Both the position numbers and the translations under genes were made by a program. Positions 1 to 9,500 of a DNA stretch of 64,000 nucleotides are shown one piece after another. Position 1 is the stretch's first letter. Every line of letters begins with the position of its first letter. The DNA comes from Lutibacter sp. Its GTDB lineage: Bacteria; Bacteroidota; Bacteroidia; Flavobacteriales; Flavobacteriaceae. The notes beneath the pieces are model-generated. The model searched no databases and was not told where the DNA came from. It saw only the letters and a list, made by a program, of their open reading frames with translations. The DNA is taken from positions 1 to 64,000 of the forward strand of contig NZ_JAEINV010000005.1 of NCBI RefSeq assembly GCF_016342705.1, in the 5' to 3' direction.

Positions 1-3000
1 TATAAGTTCCTGGTTGTAAATTTGAAACTGTTAAACTATTGTTGGTAAAATTATAATTAGTTCCATTTATAGTTGCCACATACGGATGTGATGCTTGGCC
101 TGTAATAACTATCTGACCATTGTTTTTGTTTGGACAGGTTTCACTGATGGCTGTAACTGAAAAGTTGGATGCAGGTAAACTAAAAATAGGGCAGCCTGTA
201 GCGTTTACATTTATCCCTAACGGTGTGTTTGGACATAAATCAGATGAATTAAAAACCCCATCTTTATCATCATCATCACTTATTACAACAACTCCACAAA
301 CATCTAAGCTCCAACTATTAATCACTCCAATATCATCTGGCCCTTCATCTATTACTAATAATTGCCATTCACCATATGATTCTTCATTTAAAAATTTACT
401 TAAACTTTCTTGAGGAATAAAAACCCCAGTAAATGGAGGCATACCTAAGTTTATAATATCAGTACCAGCATCGTCAAAAGTTGTATTATCAAAACCATCC
501 CCTTCATCTCCAACATTTGCAGCCAATAAAACTGTTGTTCCTTTTGGACTTATTAATTTTAATGTTAAGTCACCAACCCAAGGATGTGTAATATTAACTG
601 TTAAAATAAGATCTGTAATAATTTTATTCTGAGTAATACTTATTTTTGAACTGATCCCAACAATTGAATTATCGGGAATATTAATTGGAGTATCTGTAGA
701 ATTTATTGAATTGCAAACTTCATCAGCTGTTGTAAAATTAAAAACTGTTGAGTAAGAACTTTCACCACAATCATTTTTACTTTTAACTCTCCAAAAATAT
801 TTAGTATTTAATTGTAACAGACTTGCGCTATATTTATTTTCAACTACCGTTGCAGATTCTAATATATTTGTAAATGTGTTATCTGTTGTAACTTCAACAA
901 TATATTCTAGCGCATTTATATCTGATTGCCACGATAAATTATATGGCTTTAAAACACTAATTGCATTGTTTTCTGGCAATATTAAATTTGGAGCAGAAAT
1001 AACAGATGAAAAAGCATTTAAATTAACCGAAGTAGTTTTAACCTTCGCTGTTGTAGCAGAAGTTCCTGTAACCGAAATATTAAATTCACCAATATCTCCT
1101 ATATCTAATCCACTAATTACCATTTCTACTGGTGTATTATTATTTTGCGCTTTTGTTGGATTAAATGTAACGGATGATCCAGCAGGTAAATTAGTTGCTG
1201 AAAAGGTTGTTTCTTCATTAAAACCTAAGAAAGTAGTATATGTGAAATTATAAGTTACATCATTTGGCAAACAAGACTTTTTTGAAAACTCCTGAAAATT
1301 CATTACAAACTCTGAAGTTTGAATTGCTATTTTACTTGCATTAATTGCATAAAAGATATTACCTACACTTTCAATTTTTATCCTTCCTTGCGCTGTTCCT
1401 ACTAACGGAGCCACAATAACATGACTTCCATTATTATCAACGTTAGACGCTAAAACTGTTGGATATGTTAATCCTCCATCTGAAGAAAATAAAATATTTA
1501 CTAGGCTACAATTTACAGGTGCATTATTTGTGTTAGCCACATTCCACGTAATTGTTTGAGATGTTCCCGCATCCCAAGTTACTGAAGTAGATTGTGAAGT
1601 AACTGCAAATGGACCCGCAGTTGCATCAAATGTAATTACATTTTCTTTACTTGCCGTTTGACCTCCTCCAACAAAATTATCTCTAACGTTTACACCAAAT
1701 CGCATTGTTCTTGAAACTGAAGGTAAAACCTCCCAAGTACTTTGTAAATTTCCAGCTAATACAGTTGCCACATCTGGAAAATATCTTTTCGAAGAGGTAG
1801 ATGGTTTTACAGATCGAAATGCAGGTCCAACTGTAGATGTTGAAACTAGGGGATGTACAGCTATTTCAGTGTCCAATTGCTCCCAAGTATACGTTAAATT
1901 ATCACCATTCGCATCTGTTGCACTTGCATTTAAAACAAAAGGTGTAGAAACAGGAATAGTATAATTTTGAAGTGCTGCTATAACAGGTACACTATTTGAA
2001 GTTGCTGTTTGTACAGCACATGTACTATTTCCTGCTGAAATATTATTCCACATTTCTCTAATACTAACTAAATGAAAATAATCATCACTAGCATTTTGAA
2101 CATTTTGAGGTGTACAAATTCCTGCATACGCCATAATTGTAGATCCACTTCCAGGCTCTACAGCTGTGCTATTATTTCTGTTGGTTCCACTACAATTTCC
2201 TGCATCGCCATTAAAAGTATGATGTGCCCCAAACTGATGCCCCATTTCGTGAGCTACATAATCAATATCATACGCATCACCAATTGGACTACCTGACCCT
2301 GTAATTCCCCTTGCTTTATTAGTAGTACAAGGCGAGTTTAATTGCGCTAAACCACCACCTCCGGTACTAAATGTATGTCCAATATCATAATTACTTATAC
2401 CAATCCCTGCATTTATTTTTGTTTGACTTTCATCAATCAATTTATCACTATCATCATTTGTAAAACCATCAGTGGCTGCATCTAAAAAAATTATGTTCTT
2501 GTTAGTTGCTACTAAAACCATAGTTAAAGCCACATCCCTCTCAAAAATGCCATTCACTCTTGTCATAGTTGCTACTATAGCCGATAAAATTGCTGTTTTC
2601 TTTTCGTCGTCAGTTGCTGTTGCTAAAATCCCTTGATTTGTTAAGTGAAATTGCGAATATTCTCCTGTGGTTGCAATGGCCAACCTAAAGGTTCTTAATT
2701 TACCATCATTAGCGTTTTCAGCTTTAGCACTTACATCACTTGTATTGGTTTTAACATTTTGGTTTATTTCATCAAATTTACATTCAAAAGGATCTATGGC
2801 AGGTAAATTATTTTTTGAGTACACTACATAAGAGTTGTCATTTTTTGCTTCTGGATCTATATAAACTGTAGATTCTCCATCTTTTAAAATCATTCCATGT
2901 AAACCCATTGGAGTAACAGTAAATCGAATTAAAGCATTTGAATTATGTATTCCCTTTCCTACATAAGATCTTATTGAAGGATTTTCTTTTTGAAGTTTTT

Positions 3001-3319
3001 CATCCATTATTGAAGCTTCAACAACAGTGTATTGTTCTAAAATACCTTCAGCATTTGGAAAACTAATTGTAACTCCATTGGAAATCTGGCTTCCTTTTCT
3101 TTGCGGTATATTTTTAAGTTTACTTTTTAATAAATCAACATTTAAACTGAACTCATTAAACTTTGTTGGAATGGTTTTTCTAATATATTTTTTCGAACTA
3201 TTTTTTTTAGAGTTCCCGCCCTTTTTCCATAATTCATCAGCATTTTGCCCAGAAACTGCGACACTTAAAAAAAACAATAAAACAACACTACAAATAGTAT
3301 TTAACTTCAAATTACTCAT
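1..3319 (-). CDS. Secreted reprolysin-like zinc metalloprotease with P-domain (C-terminus beyond window)
   Basis: The frame is open from an ATG at 3319 to the left edge, so at least 1106 residues are visible and the C-terminus is missing. Residues 1-25 form a signal peptide ending in Ala-Val-Ser-Gly-Gln. A propeptide-like segment follows, then a catalytic domain with HEMGHQFGAHH at about 357-367, which fits HExxHxxGxxH of metzincins, and a later STIMAY Met-turn. Further on come Ig/Fn3-like stretches, a proprotein-convertase P-domain (about 880-1010, containing VGDLTLKL), an Asp-rich thrombospondin-3-like motif near 1016 and the start of another repeat. This architecture is typical of type IX-secreted proteases of Flavobacteriia. 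The T9SS sorting domain would lie outside the window, so that export route is inferred. Its substrate cannot be told. Confidence 0.9.
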   Translation of the reverse strand, partial: MSNLKLNTICSVVLLFFLSVAVSGQNADELWKKGGNSKKNSSKKYIRKTIPTKFNEFSLNVDLLKSKLKNIPQRKGSQISNGVTISFPNAEGILEQYTVVEASIMDEKLQKENPSIRSYVGKGIHNSNALIRFTVTPMGLHGMILKDGESTVYIDPEAKNDNSYVVYSKNNLPAIDPFECKFDEINQNVKTNTSDVSAKAENANDGKLRTFRLAIATTGEYSQFHLTNQGILATATDDEKKTAILSAIVATMTRVNGIFERDVALTMVLVATNKNIIFLDAATDGFTNDDSDKLIDESQTKINAGIGISNYDIGHTFSTGGGGLAQLNSPCTTNKARGITGSGSPIGDAYDIDYVAHEMGHQFGAHHTFNGDAGNCSGTNRNNSTAVEPGSGSTIMAYAGICTPQNVQNASDDYFHLVSIREMWNNISAGNSTCAVQTATSNSVPVIAALQNYTIPVSTPFVLNASATDANGDNLTYTWEQLDTEIAVHPLVSTSTVGPAFRSVKPSTSSKRYFPDVATVLAGNLQSTWEVLPSVSRTMRFGVNVRDNFVGGGQTASKENVITFDATAGPFAVTSQSTSVTWDAGTSQTITWNVANTNNAPVNCSLVNILFSSDGGLTYPTVLASNVDNNGSHVIVAPLVGTAQGRIKIESVGNIFYAINASKIAIQTSEFVMNFQEFSKKSCLPNDVTYNFTYTTFLGFNEETTFSATNLPAGSSVTFNPTKAQNNNTPVEMVISGLDIGDIGEFNISVTGTSATTAKVKTTSVNLNAFSSVISAPNLILPENNAISVLKPYNLSWQSDINALEYIVEVTTDNTFTNILESATVVENKYSASLLQLNTKYFWRVKSKNDCGESSYSTVFNFTTADEVCNSINSTDTPINIPDNSIVGISSKISITQNKIITDLILTVNITHPWVGDLTLKLISPKGTTVLLAANVGDEGDGFDNTTFDDAGTDIINLGMPPFTGVFIPQESLSKFLNEESYGEWQLLVIDEGPDDIGVINSWSLDVCGVVVISDDDDKDGVFNSSDLCPNTPLGINVNATGCPIFSLPASNFSVTAISETCPNKNNGQIVITGQASHPYVATINGTNYNFTNNSLTVSNLQPGTY

Positions 3320-3350
3320 ATAAACCTAATTTTAGGGGTATTTAAGACAA

Positions 3351-3383
3351 CAAATATATCATTAATAAATAGTTTGAATACAA
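3351..3383 (-). promoter_or_regulatory. Promoter of the metalloprotease gene (TTG-N22-TATATTTG)
   Basis: On the minus strand a perfect TAnnTTTG box (TATATTTG, 3358 to 3351) lies 31 bases before the ATG. A TTG at 3383-3381 sits 22 bases upstream, which fits the Bacteroidota -33/-7 promoter layout. Confidence 0.55.
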
Positions 3384-3433
3384 CTTTTGTACCATTATAT
3401 TGTAGTTAATATTTCACATTGCAATAAAAAAAG

Positions 3434-3441
3434 TACTTTTG
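3434..3441 (+). promoter_or_regulatory. -7 box (TACTTTTG) upstream of ribF
   Basis: An exact TAnnTTTG match lies 25 bases before the TTG start of ribF. No well-spaced TTG -33 element is obvious, so only the -7 box is supported. Confidence 0.45.
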
Positions 3442-3466
3442 CACACTAATTTCACTTGTTATTATT

Positions 3467-4411
3467 TTGAAGATATTTAAAAATATATCTACCTACAAAT
3501 CCACAAATAAATCATTTGTTACCATTGGAACTTTTGATGGTGTTCATTTAGGGCATCAAAAAGTGATACAAGATTTAGTTGAAAGTGCTAAAAAAAATAA
3601 TGCAACATCTGTATTACTTACTTTTTTTCCACATCCCAGAATGGTGCTTCAAAAAAATGCAACAATTAAATTAATAAATACTATTGAAGAACGTATTAAA
3701 TTACTTGATAACATTGGGCTTGATGCTATAATTATTCACAAATTTTCTGATGAATTTGCAAATTTAACAGCCTTTGAATTTGTCAAAAATATTTTAGTAG
3801 ACAAACTGAAGATTTCTAGATTAGTAATTGGCTACGATCATCATTTTGGGAAAGACAGAACTGGAAATTTCACTTCTTTACAAAAATTTGGTACTGAATT
3901 TAACTTCACACTTAAAGAAATTTCACAACAAGATATTAGCAATAGTACCGTTAGTTCTACCAAAATTAGAGCCGCTATAGAAAAAGGAGAAATAGAAAAA
4001 GCAAACAGCTATTTAGGGTATAATTTTATGTTAACTGGCAGTGTTGTAAAAGGTAAAAACTTAGGTGAAAAAATAGGGTTTCCAACAGCAAATATTCATA
4101 TAAAAGAAACTTACAAATTAATTCCTAAAACAGGTGCTTACATTGTAAAATCTACTATTGAAAATAGCGTTGTTTTTGGCATGATGAATATTGGCTACAG
4201 ACCAACTGTCAGTGGTAAAAACCAAACTATTGAAATCAATTTTTTTGAGTTACATAAAGATTTATACAATCAAATTTTAACAATTGAAGTGTTACATTTT
4301 TTACGGGATGAAATTAAATTTAACTCCATTGAGAAATTAACAATTCAGCTTAAAAAAGATAAACAAAAATCGTTAGAAATCATTCGTGGCACTTTTTTTG
4401 AAACTAATTAA
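3467..4411 (+). CDS. ribF: Bifunctional riboflavin kinase / FAD synthetase
   Basis: This 314-residue protein phosphorylates riboflavin to FMN and adenylates FMN to FAD in the cytoplasm. The N-terminal FAD synthetase domain has GTFDGVHLGH at 21-30, and an HHFG motif follows near 125. The C-terminal riboflavin kinase domain carries the GFPTAN motif near 205, and its length is normal for the family. No ATG lies at the family's usual start. The TTG at 3467 gives the expected N-terminus, and a TACTTTTG promoter box sits just upstream. The next gene starts 15 bases after the stop, so the two may be cotranscribed. Confidence 0.95.
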   Translation: MKIFKNISTYKSTNKSFVTIGTFDGVHLGHQKVIQDLVESAKKNNATSVLLTFFPHPRMVLQKNATIKLINTIEERIKLLDNIGLDAIIIHKFSDEFANLTAFEFVKNILVDKLKISRLVIGYDHHFGKDRTGNFTSLQKFGTEFNFTLKEISQQDISNSTVSSTKIRAAIEKGEIEKANSYLGYNFMLTGSVVKGKNLGEKIGFPTANIHIKETYKLIPKTGAYIVKSTIENSVVFGMMNIGYRPTVSGKNQTIEINFFELHKDLYNQILTIEVLHFLRDEIKFNSIEKLTIQLKKDKQKSLEIIRGTFFETN

Positions 4412-4426
4412 GTGAAATTCATTCTT

Positions 4427-4954
4427 ATGAAAAAAAACATCTTTTTAACACTTATTCTTTTTGCAACATTAAGTTCTTGCAAAAGTTTTAACTTTCAAAT
4501 AAACGAACCGATAATGATAGATTCTTTAGATTGTCCAGAAAATGGAACGTGTAATTTAGAACTTCTTCCGAATAAATCTATTGAATTTAAATCGGATGAA
4601 TTTGGGAATTTATATCCGGTTATTTCAGATGGAGATAAAACACTCTTTCAATATACTTTTCAAAAAAATCCTTTAAAAAATACCGAAGACAGCAATTATA
4701 CCGAAATTATCTATGCCGAATTACCTTCTGAAATTACAGAAGTTTCAATAACTAATGAAGAACTTCAAAATGTAAAACTTTATTTTGGAAGATTGTGTTA
4801 CTGCAAAGGTGCTACAGGTTATTACGCTATAAAAAATGGTGAATTTAAAATTTCAAAAGCATCAAAAGATAGCATTACTTTTAAGGTAGATTTTAAAATA
4901 ACCGAAGTTCCTCAAATTATTTCAACAATACACCAAACGGTTTCTTTAAAATGA
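4427..4954 (+). CDS. Small predicted lipoprotein of unknown function
   Basis: I chose the ATG at 4427 because it gives a clean lipoprotein signal peptide (MKKNIFLTLILFATLSSC) with the acylated Cys at about residue 18. A GTG at 4412 would add five residues ahead of it. The mature part is about 158 residues, acidic and beta-rich in appearance, with an LCYCKGATGYY patch near 123-133. I recognise no domain. It follows ribF closely and precedes serS, which has its own promoter box, so it probably ends the ribF unit. Confidence 0.75.
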   Translation: MKKNIFLTLILFATLSSCKSFNFQINEPIMIDSLDCPENGTCNLELLPNKSIEFKSDEFGNLYPVISDGDKTLFQYTFQKNPLKNTEDSNYTEIIYAELPSEITEVSITNEELQNVKLYFGRLCYCKGATGYYAIKNGEFKISKASKDSITFKVDFKITEVPQIISTIHQTVSLK

Positions 4955-4990
4955 TTTGAAACTAAATAGTTACTATTAGCAGCATTTTCT

Positions 4991-4998
4991 TAAATTTG
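4991..4998 (+). promoter_or_regulatory. -7 box (TAAATTTG) upstream of serS
   Basis: An exact TAnnTTTG match lies 24 bases before the serS ATG and is followed by an AAAGGAAA purine stretch that could act as a ribosome site. No convincing -33 TTG is seen at 17-23 bases. Confidence 0.5.
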
Positions 4999-5022
4999 CG
5001 CATCATTTAAAGGAAAAAAACA

Positions 5023-6297
5023 ATGTTACAAGTAGCTTTTATTAGAGAAAACAAAGAAATTGTTTTAAAAGGTTTAGCCAAAAGAAATTTTAAAAACGCT
5101 GAAGAATTAGTTGATAAAACTATTGCTGCAGATGAAGAACGTAGAGCAATTCAAACAGAATTGGATGCAATGCTTGCCGAATCTAATAAATTATCGAAAG
5201 ATATAGGAATGCTTTTCAAATCTGGAGAAACTCAAAAAGCTGATATTTTAAAGAAAAAAACAGTTCAATTAAAAGATAAATCGAAAGATTTAACTGAAAG
5301 TCTTCAAAATAAAGCGAATGAATTACAAGAATTACTGTATTTAATTCCGAACATTCCAAATGAAATTGTTCCGAATGGCGTTTCTGCGGATGATAATTTA
5401 ACTGTTTTTCAAGAAGGTAAAATTCCGGTGTTACACAAAGATGCTTTACCACATTGGGAATTAGCAAAAAAATATGATATTATAGATTTTGAACTTGGAA
5501 ATAAAATTGCTGGTGCCGGATTCCCAGTTTATAAAGGTAAAGGTGCAAAATTACAACGCGCTTTAATCAACTATTTTTTAGATAAAAATACTGCTGCGGG
5601 TTACGATGAAGTTCAGGTGCCGCATTTGGTAAACGAAGCTTCTGGATTTGGAACAGGTCAATTGCCAGATAAAGAAGGGCAAATGTACCACGATGCACAA
5701 GATAATTTATATTTAATTCCTACTGCTGAAGTTCCAGTAACTAATATTTTTAGAGATGTAATTTTAAAAGAAGATGAATTTCCTATCTGCAAAACTGCTT
5801 ACACTCCTTGTTTTAGACGTGAAGCTGGTTCTTATGGAGCACACGTTAGAGGCTTAAACAGATTGCACCAATTTGATAAAGTTGAAATTGTACGAATTGA
5901 ACACCCAAACAATTCTTATAAAGCTTTAGACTCCATGGTTAACCACGTAAAAAGTATTTTACAAGAATTAAACATGCCATATAGAATTTTACGCTTATGT
6001 GGTGGAGATATGGGCTTTACATCAGCCTTAACATATGATTTTGAAGTATTTTCAACAGCACAAGATCGTTGGTTAGAAATAAGTTCAGTATCTAATTTTG
6101 AGAATTTTCAAGCAAATCGCTTAAAACTTCGTTTTAAAAATAGTGAAGGCAAAAGCGAATTAGCACATACTTTAAACGGAAGTTCTTTGGCATTACCACG
6201 CGTTTTAGCTGGTTTATTAGAAAACTGCCAAACACCTGAAGGTATAAAAATACCTAAAGTTTTAGTGCCTTATTGTGGATTTGATTTAATTAATTAG
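5023..6297 (+). CDS. serS: Seryl-tRNA synthetase
   Basis: A class II aminoacyl-tRNA synthetase of 424 residues that charges tRNA-Ser. The first 110 or so residues are charged and helical, forming the coiled-coil tRNA-binding arm. The catalytic domain shows motif 2 (FRREAGSYG near 263) and motif 3 (NGSSLALPRVLAGLLEN near 386). The length is normal and the ATG start is unambiguous. Its 3' end overlaps by eight bases with a small convergent reading frame on the other strand. Confidence 0.97.
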   Translation: MLQVAFIRENKEIVLKGLAKRNFKNAEELVDKTIAADEERRAIQTELDAMLAESNKLSKDIGMLFKSGETQKADILKKKTVQLKDKSKDLTESLQNKANELQELLYLIPNIPNEIVPNGVSADDNLTVFQEGKIPVLHKDALPHWELAKKYDIIDFELGNKIAGAGFPVYKGKGAKLQRALINYFLDKNTAAGYDEVQVPHLVNEASGFGTGQLPDKEGQMYHDAQDNLYLIPTAEVPVTNIFRDVILKEDEFPICKTAYTPCFRREAGSYGAHVRGLNRLHQFDKVEIVRIEHPNNSYKALDSMVNHVKSILQELNMPYRILRLCGGDMGFTSALTYDFEVFSTAQDRWLEISSVSNFENFQANRLKLRFKNSEGKSELAHTLNGSSLALPRVLAGLLENCQTPEGIKIPKVLVPYCGFDLIN

Positions 6298-6433
6298 ACT
6301 GAACAGCTATTAATAATTTTTTATAATAGTTCATTTCAATTAACGCATCAAAATATGCATTGATTTGACCTTTTTTCATAAATTTTATAGCTTTCTTTTT
6401 TGCTGTTTCGTAGTGTTTGATTAAGTCGTTCAT
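6290..6433 (-). CDS. Small 47-residue basic protein of unknown function
   Basis: An ATG at 6433 opens a 47-codon frame ending in TAA at 6290-6292, antisense and convergent to serS with an eight-base overlap. The product begins MNDLIKHYETAKKKAIKFMK and is strongly Lys-rich and helical, with no signal peptide or Cys. It occupies most of an otherwise empty gap between serS and the TPR gene, and its composition is protein-like. I recall similar short proteins in other flavobacteria but cannot confirm this here. No function is known to me. Confidence 0.5.
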   Translation of the reverse strand: MNDLIKHYETAKKKAIKFMKKGQINAYFDALIEMNYYKKLLIAVQSN

Positions 6434-6544
6434 TTTAATAAAATTTAGTTGTTTTATATTGTTAAGACAATTTCCGTGCCAAAATGTAACAGCGCCTAGT
6501 TCAAAATAACTTGTATTTATAAAAACTTTAACACTTGTTTGTGC

Positions 6545-6552
6545 TATATTTG
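6545..6552 (+). promoter_or_regulatory. -7 box (TATATTTG) upstream of the TPR gene
   Basis: An exact TAnnTTTG match lies 18 bases before the ATG of the TPR protein. It probably drives the TPR / DUF4286 / rsmA / mgtE run. Confidence 0.5.
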
Positions 6553-6570
6553 ATTGATAAACTATAGATA

Positions 6571-8346
6571 ATGCGCTATTTATTTTTCATATTTTTTTGT
6601 TGTTTTTCTCTGCAATTTCAAGCACAGGAACAACAATTAGCATTTCAATATTTACGAAATGGTGACTATGAAAAAGCAGCAGCATTATACAAACCTTTAC
6701 ACGAAGAAAACCCTTACAATTCTATTTATTTAAACTATTTAATTGACTGTTATCAACAATTACAACAATTTGATACTGCTAATGAAGTTATAACTAAACA
6801 AATTAATACTTTAAAAAATCAGCAATATTTATTTATTGAAATTGGTTACAATTATCAATTACAATATTTACCAGAAAAGGCAGAGGAATTTTACAAAAAA
6901 GCGCTTAACGCAATAAATGAAACTCCAAATTTAGGTTACATTGTAGGTAAAACATTTCAAGATAATCATTTGTTAGATTATGCCCTATTAGCTTATAAAA
7001 AAACGATGGAATTAATTCCAAAAGCAAACTACAATTTTCAAATTGCTTTAATTTATGGTGAAAAAGGTGAAATTGAAAATATGTTTAATACATATTTAGA
7101 TATGATTTTAATTAATGATACGTATTTACCTACTTCAAAAAGTTATATGGGAAGGTTTATAACAGATGATTCAGAAAATGAAAATAATCTTATACTTAAA
7201 AAAATATTAATAAAACGTCTTCAAAACAATCCCATAACAAGTTGGAATCAATTATTAAGTTGGCTTTTTATGCAGCAAAAAGAATATGAAAAAGCACTAA
7301 TTCAAGAAAAAGCTATTTTTAAAAGAAATGAAGCTGGTTTAGAAAACATTATTGAAATTGGTAAAATTGCTTTTGAAAACAAATCTTACGAAGCTTCAAA
7401 AAATTGTTTCCATTTTGTATTGGAAAATATTTCAAATCTAGAAACAGAATTAACTGCAAAATTGTACTTACTAGAAATTGATATGAAAACAAACGCTTCA
7501 AATGAAAGCATTGAAAATCAGTTTCAACAATTATTTTTACAATATGGAAAAACTAAAAACACTATTGGAATACAAGCTATTTATGCCGAATTTTTAGCTT
7601 TCAAAAAGAATGAGCCTGAAAAAGGAATTGACGTACTTAAAGATGCTTTAAAAATACCTATTAATGAATTTCAAACTGGCTATTTAAAAACAAAATTGGC
7701 TGATATTTTAGTGTTTACTGGTAAATTTAATTCAGCTTTAATTTATTATACACAAGTTCAGAACGACCTAAAAAATCATACAATCGGACAAACTGCGCGT
7801 TTTAAAATTGCACAAACCTCTTATTTTAAAGGTGATTTTGAATGGGCACAATCGCAATTAAAAGTACTAAAAAACTCAACGTCGCAATTAATTTCGAACG
7901 ATGCTTTAGACTTAAATTTGTTAATTACAGATAATGCCGTAAAAGACAGTTTAAAAATAGCTTTAAAAACCTATGCTAAAGCCGATTTATTAGCTTTTCA
8001 AAATAAAAACCAACAAGCAATTGATACTTTGCAAGTTATTTTAAACAACTATAAAGGTCACCCAATTGAAGACGAAGCTTTATTTAAACAAGCGCAACTT
8101 TTTGAAAAAACAAATCAGTTCTCAAGCGCTGAACAAAATTATTTAAAAATAATATCCATTAATAATGATGATATTTTAGCCGATGATGCGCATTATTTTT
8201 TAGCAGAATTGTACTTAAATAAATTACAAAATATAGAAAAAGCCAAAGAGTATTACCAAAAAATTATATTTGAATATCCATCTAGCATATTTTTAGTAGA
8301 TGCTCGAAAAAAATTCAGAAATTTACGAGGAGACAACATTAATTAA
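6571..8346 (+). CDS. Exported tetratricopeptide-repeat protein
   Basis: A 591-residue protein with a signal peptide (MRYLFFIFFCCFSLQFQAQ) and TPR-like helical pairs over nearly the whole length, for example around 25-60, 95-150, 355-420 and 500-585. TPR arrays mediate protein-protein contact, and this one should act in the periplasm or at the envelope. No enzymatic motif is present. It opens a tight run with DUF4286, rsmA and mgtE on the same strand. The partner is unknown. Confidence 0.85.
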   Translation: MRYLFFIFFCCFSLQFQAQEQQLAFQYLRNGDYEKAAALYKPLHEENPYNSIYLNYLIDCYQQLQQFDTANEVITKQINTLKNQQYLFIEIGYNYQLQYLPEKAEEFYKKALNAINETPNLGYIVGKTFQDNHLLDYALLAYKKTMELIPKANYNFQIALIYGEKGEIENMFNTYLDMILINDTYLPTSKSYMGRFITDDSENENNLILKKILIKRLQNNPITSWNQLLSWLFMQQKEYEKALIQEKAIFKRNEAGLENIIEIGKIAFENKSYEASKNCFHFVLENISNLETELTAKLYLLEIDMKTNASNESIENQFQQLFLQYGKTKNTIGIQAIYAEFLAFKKNEPEKGIDVLKDALKIPINEFQTGYLKTKLADILVFTGKFNSALIYYTQVQNDLKNHTIGQTARFKIAQTSYFKGDFEWAQSQLKVLKNSTSQLISNDALDLNLLITDNAVKDSLKIALKTYAKADLLAFQNKNQQAIDTLQVILNNYKGHPIEDEALFKQAQLFEKTNQFSSAEQNYLKIISINNDDILADDAHYFLAELYLNKLQNIEKAKEYYQKIIFEYPSSIFLVDARKKFRNLRGDNIN

Positions 8347-8386
8347 AGCACCTCAAATTATAATAATATTAAATAAAAACACAAAA

Positions 8387-8719
8387 ATGTACATATACAA
8401 CGTAACAACTAATGTAGATGAATCTATTCACGATGAATGGCTTAATTGGATGAAATCAAAACATATTCCTGATATGTTAGCCACCGGTAAATTTACAGTT
8501 GCAAAAATGAATTTAGTTTTAATTGATGAAGAAATGGGTGGCTCAACATATGCAGTTCAATATTCAACGGATAGTATTGAAACACTTCATAAATATTACA
8601 AAGAAGATGCACCAAAATTACGCGATGAAGCCATGAATTTATTTAAGGATAAAATTGTTGCATTTAGAACTGAATTAAAAGTTATTAACGAACAATTTAG
8701 TACAAGTATAAACAACTAA
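8387..8719 (+). CDS. DUF4286 family protein
   Basis: A small cytoplasmic protein of 110 residues. The ATG at 8387 ([23 protein letters not shown]) is the natural start, since an extension back to 8300 would overlap the TPR gene and lacks family-like sequence. The pattern of N-terminal strand, WLNWMKxKHIPDML and central YAVQY is what I associate with DUF4286, a ferredoxin-fold-like domain of unknown role in Bacteroidota. It sits four bases before rsmA, a neighbour pair I recall from other flavobacteria. Confidence 0.85.
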   Translation: MYIYNVTTNVDESIHDEWLNWMKSKHIPDMLATGKFTVAKMNLVLIDEEMGGSTYAVQYSTDSIETLHKYYKEDAPKLRDEAMNLFKDKIVAFRTELKVINEQFSTSINN

Positions 8720-8723
8720 TTTT

Positions 8724-9500
8724 ATGAGTGTAAAAGCAAAAAAACACCTAGGTCAACATTTTTTAACGGATGAATTAATTGCACAACAAATTGCAGATAG
8801 TTTAATAGGAACTAACTATAAAAATGTGTTGGAAATTGGTCCGGGAATGGGTGTTTTAACAAAATACTTGCTTAAAAAAGATTTTACAACGCACGTTATT
8901 GAAATTGATACCGAATCGGTTGAATATTTAAAAGCACATTATTTAAATTTAGCTGAAAGAATAATTTCTAAAGATTTTTTAAAAATTAATATATCTGAAT
9001 TTTTTGGTGAAGAACAAGTAGCTATTATTGGAAACTTTCCTTACAATATTTCAACACAAATTGTTTTTAAAACATTAGAAAACAGGCATCAAATTCCAGA
9101 ATTTGCTGGAATGTTTCAAAAGGAAGTTGCTTTAAGAATTGCTGAAAAAGAAGGCAGCAAAGTATATGGGATTTTATCGGTTTTAACACAAGCTTTTTAT
9201 GATGTTGAATATTTATTTACGGTTCCTCCAACGGTTTTTAATCCGCCTCCAAAAGTAGATTCTGGCGTAATTAGATTGGTGAGAAAAGAAAATTACACAC
9301 TTCCTGTTGATGAAAAATTGTTTTACAAAGTGGTAAAAACAGCCTTTCAACAAAGAAGAAAAACCTTACGCAACAGTTTAAAAACTTTGAATTTATCGGA
9401 TAATTTAAGAGAAGATACTATCTTTGCCAAACGCCCAGAGCAATTATCTGTTCAGGAATTTATCAATCTCACTTCAAAAATAGAGAACGATGCCATTTGA
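8724..9500 (+). CDS. rsmA: 16S rRNA dimethyladenosine transferase (A1518/A1519)
   Basis: RsmA (KsgA) uses SAM to dimethylate two adjacent adenines near the 3' end of 16S rRNA during small-subunit maturation. Here 258 residues are present, with KKHLGQHFL at the N-terminus, the SAM-binding motif [12 protein letters not shown] at about 38-49 and the catalytic NFPYNIS at about 104-110. The C-terminal domain includes [12 protein letters not shown]. It overlaps mgtE by 11 bases, which implies translational coupling. Confidence 0.97.
   Translation: MSVKAKKHLGQHFLTDELIAQQIADSLIGTNYKNVLEIGPGMGVLTKYLLKKDFTTHVIEIDTESVEYLKAHYLNLAERIISKDFLKINISEFFGEEQVAIIGNFPYNISTQIVFKTLENRHQIPEFAGMFQKEVALRIAEKEGSKVYGILSVLTQAFYDVEYLFTVPPTVFNPPPKVDSGVIRLVRKENYTLPVDEKLFYKVVKTAFQQRRKTLRNSLKTLNLSDNLREDTIFAKRPEQLSVQEFINLTSKIENDAI

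Noticed and set aside
120-2296. Plus-strand open frames of 74-125 residues at the left end
   Set aside because: They lie wholly inside the minus-strand metalloprotease, whose long frame has recognisable domains. The products are low-complexity and have no family resemblance.
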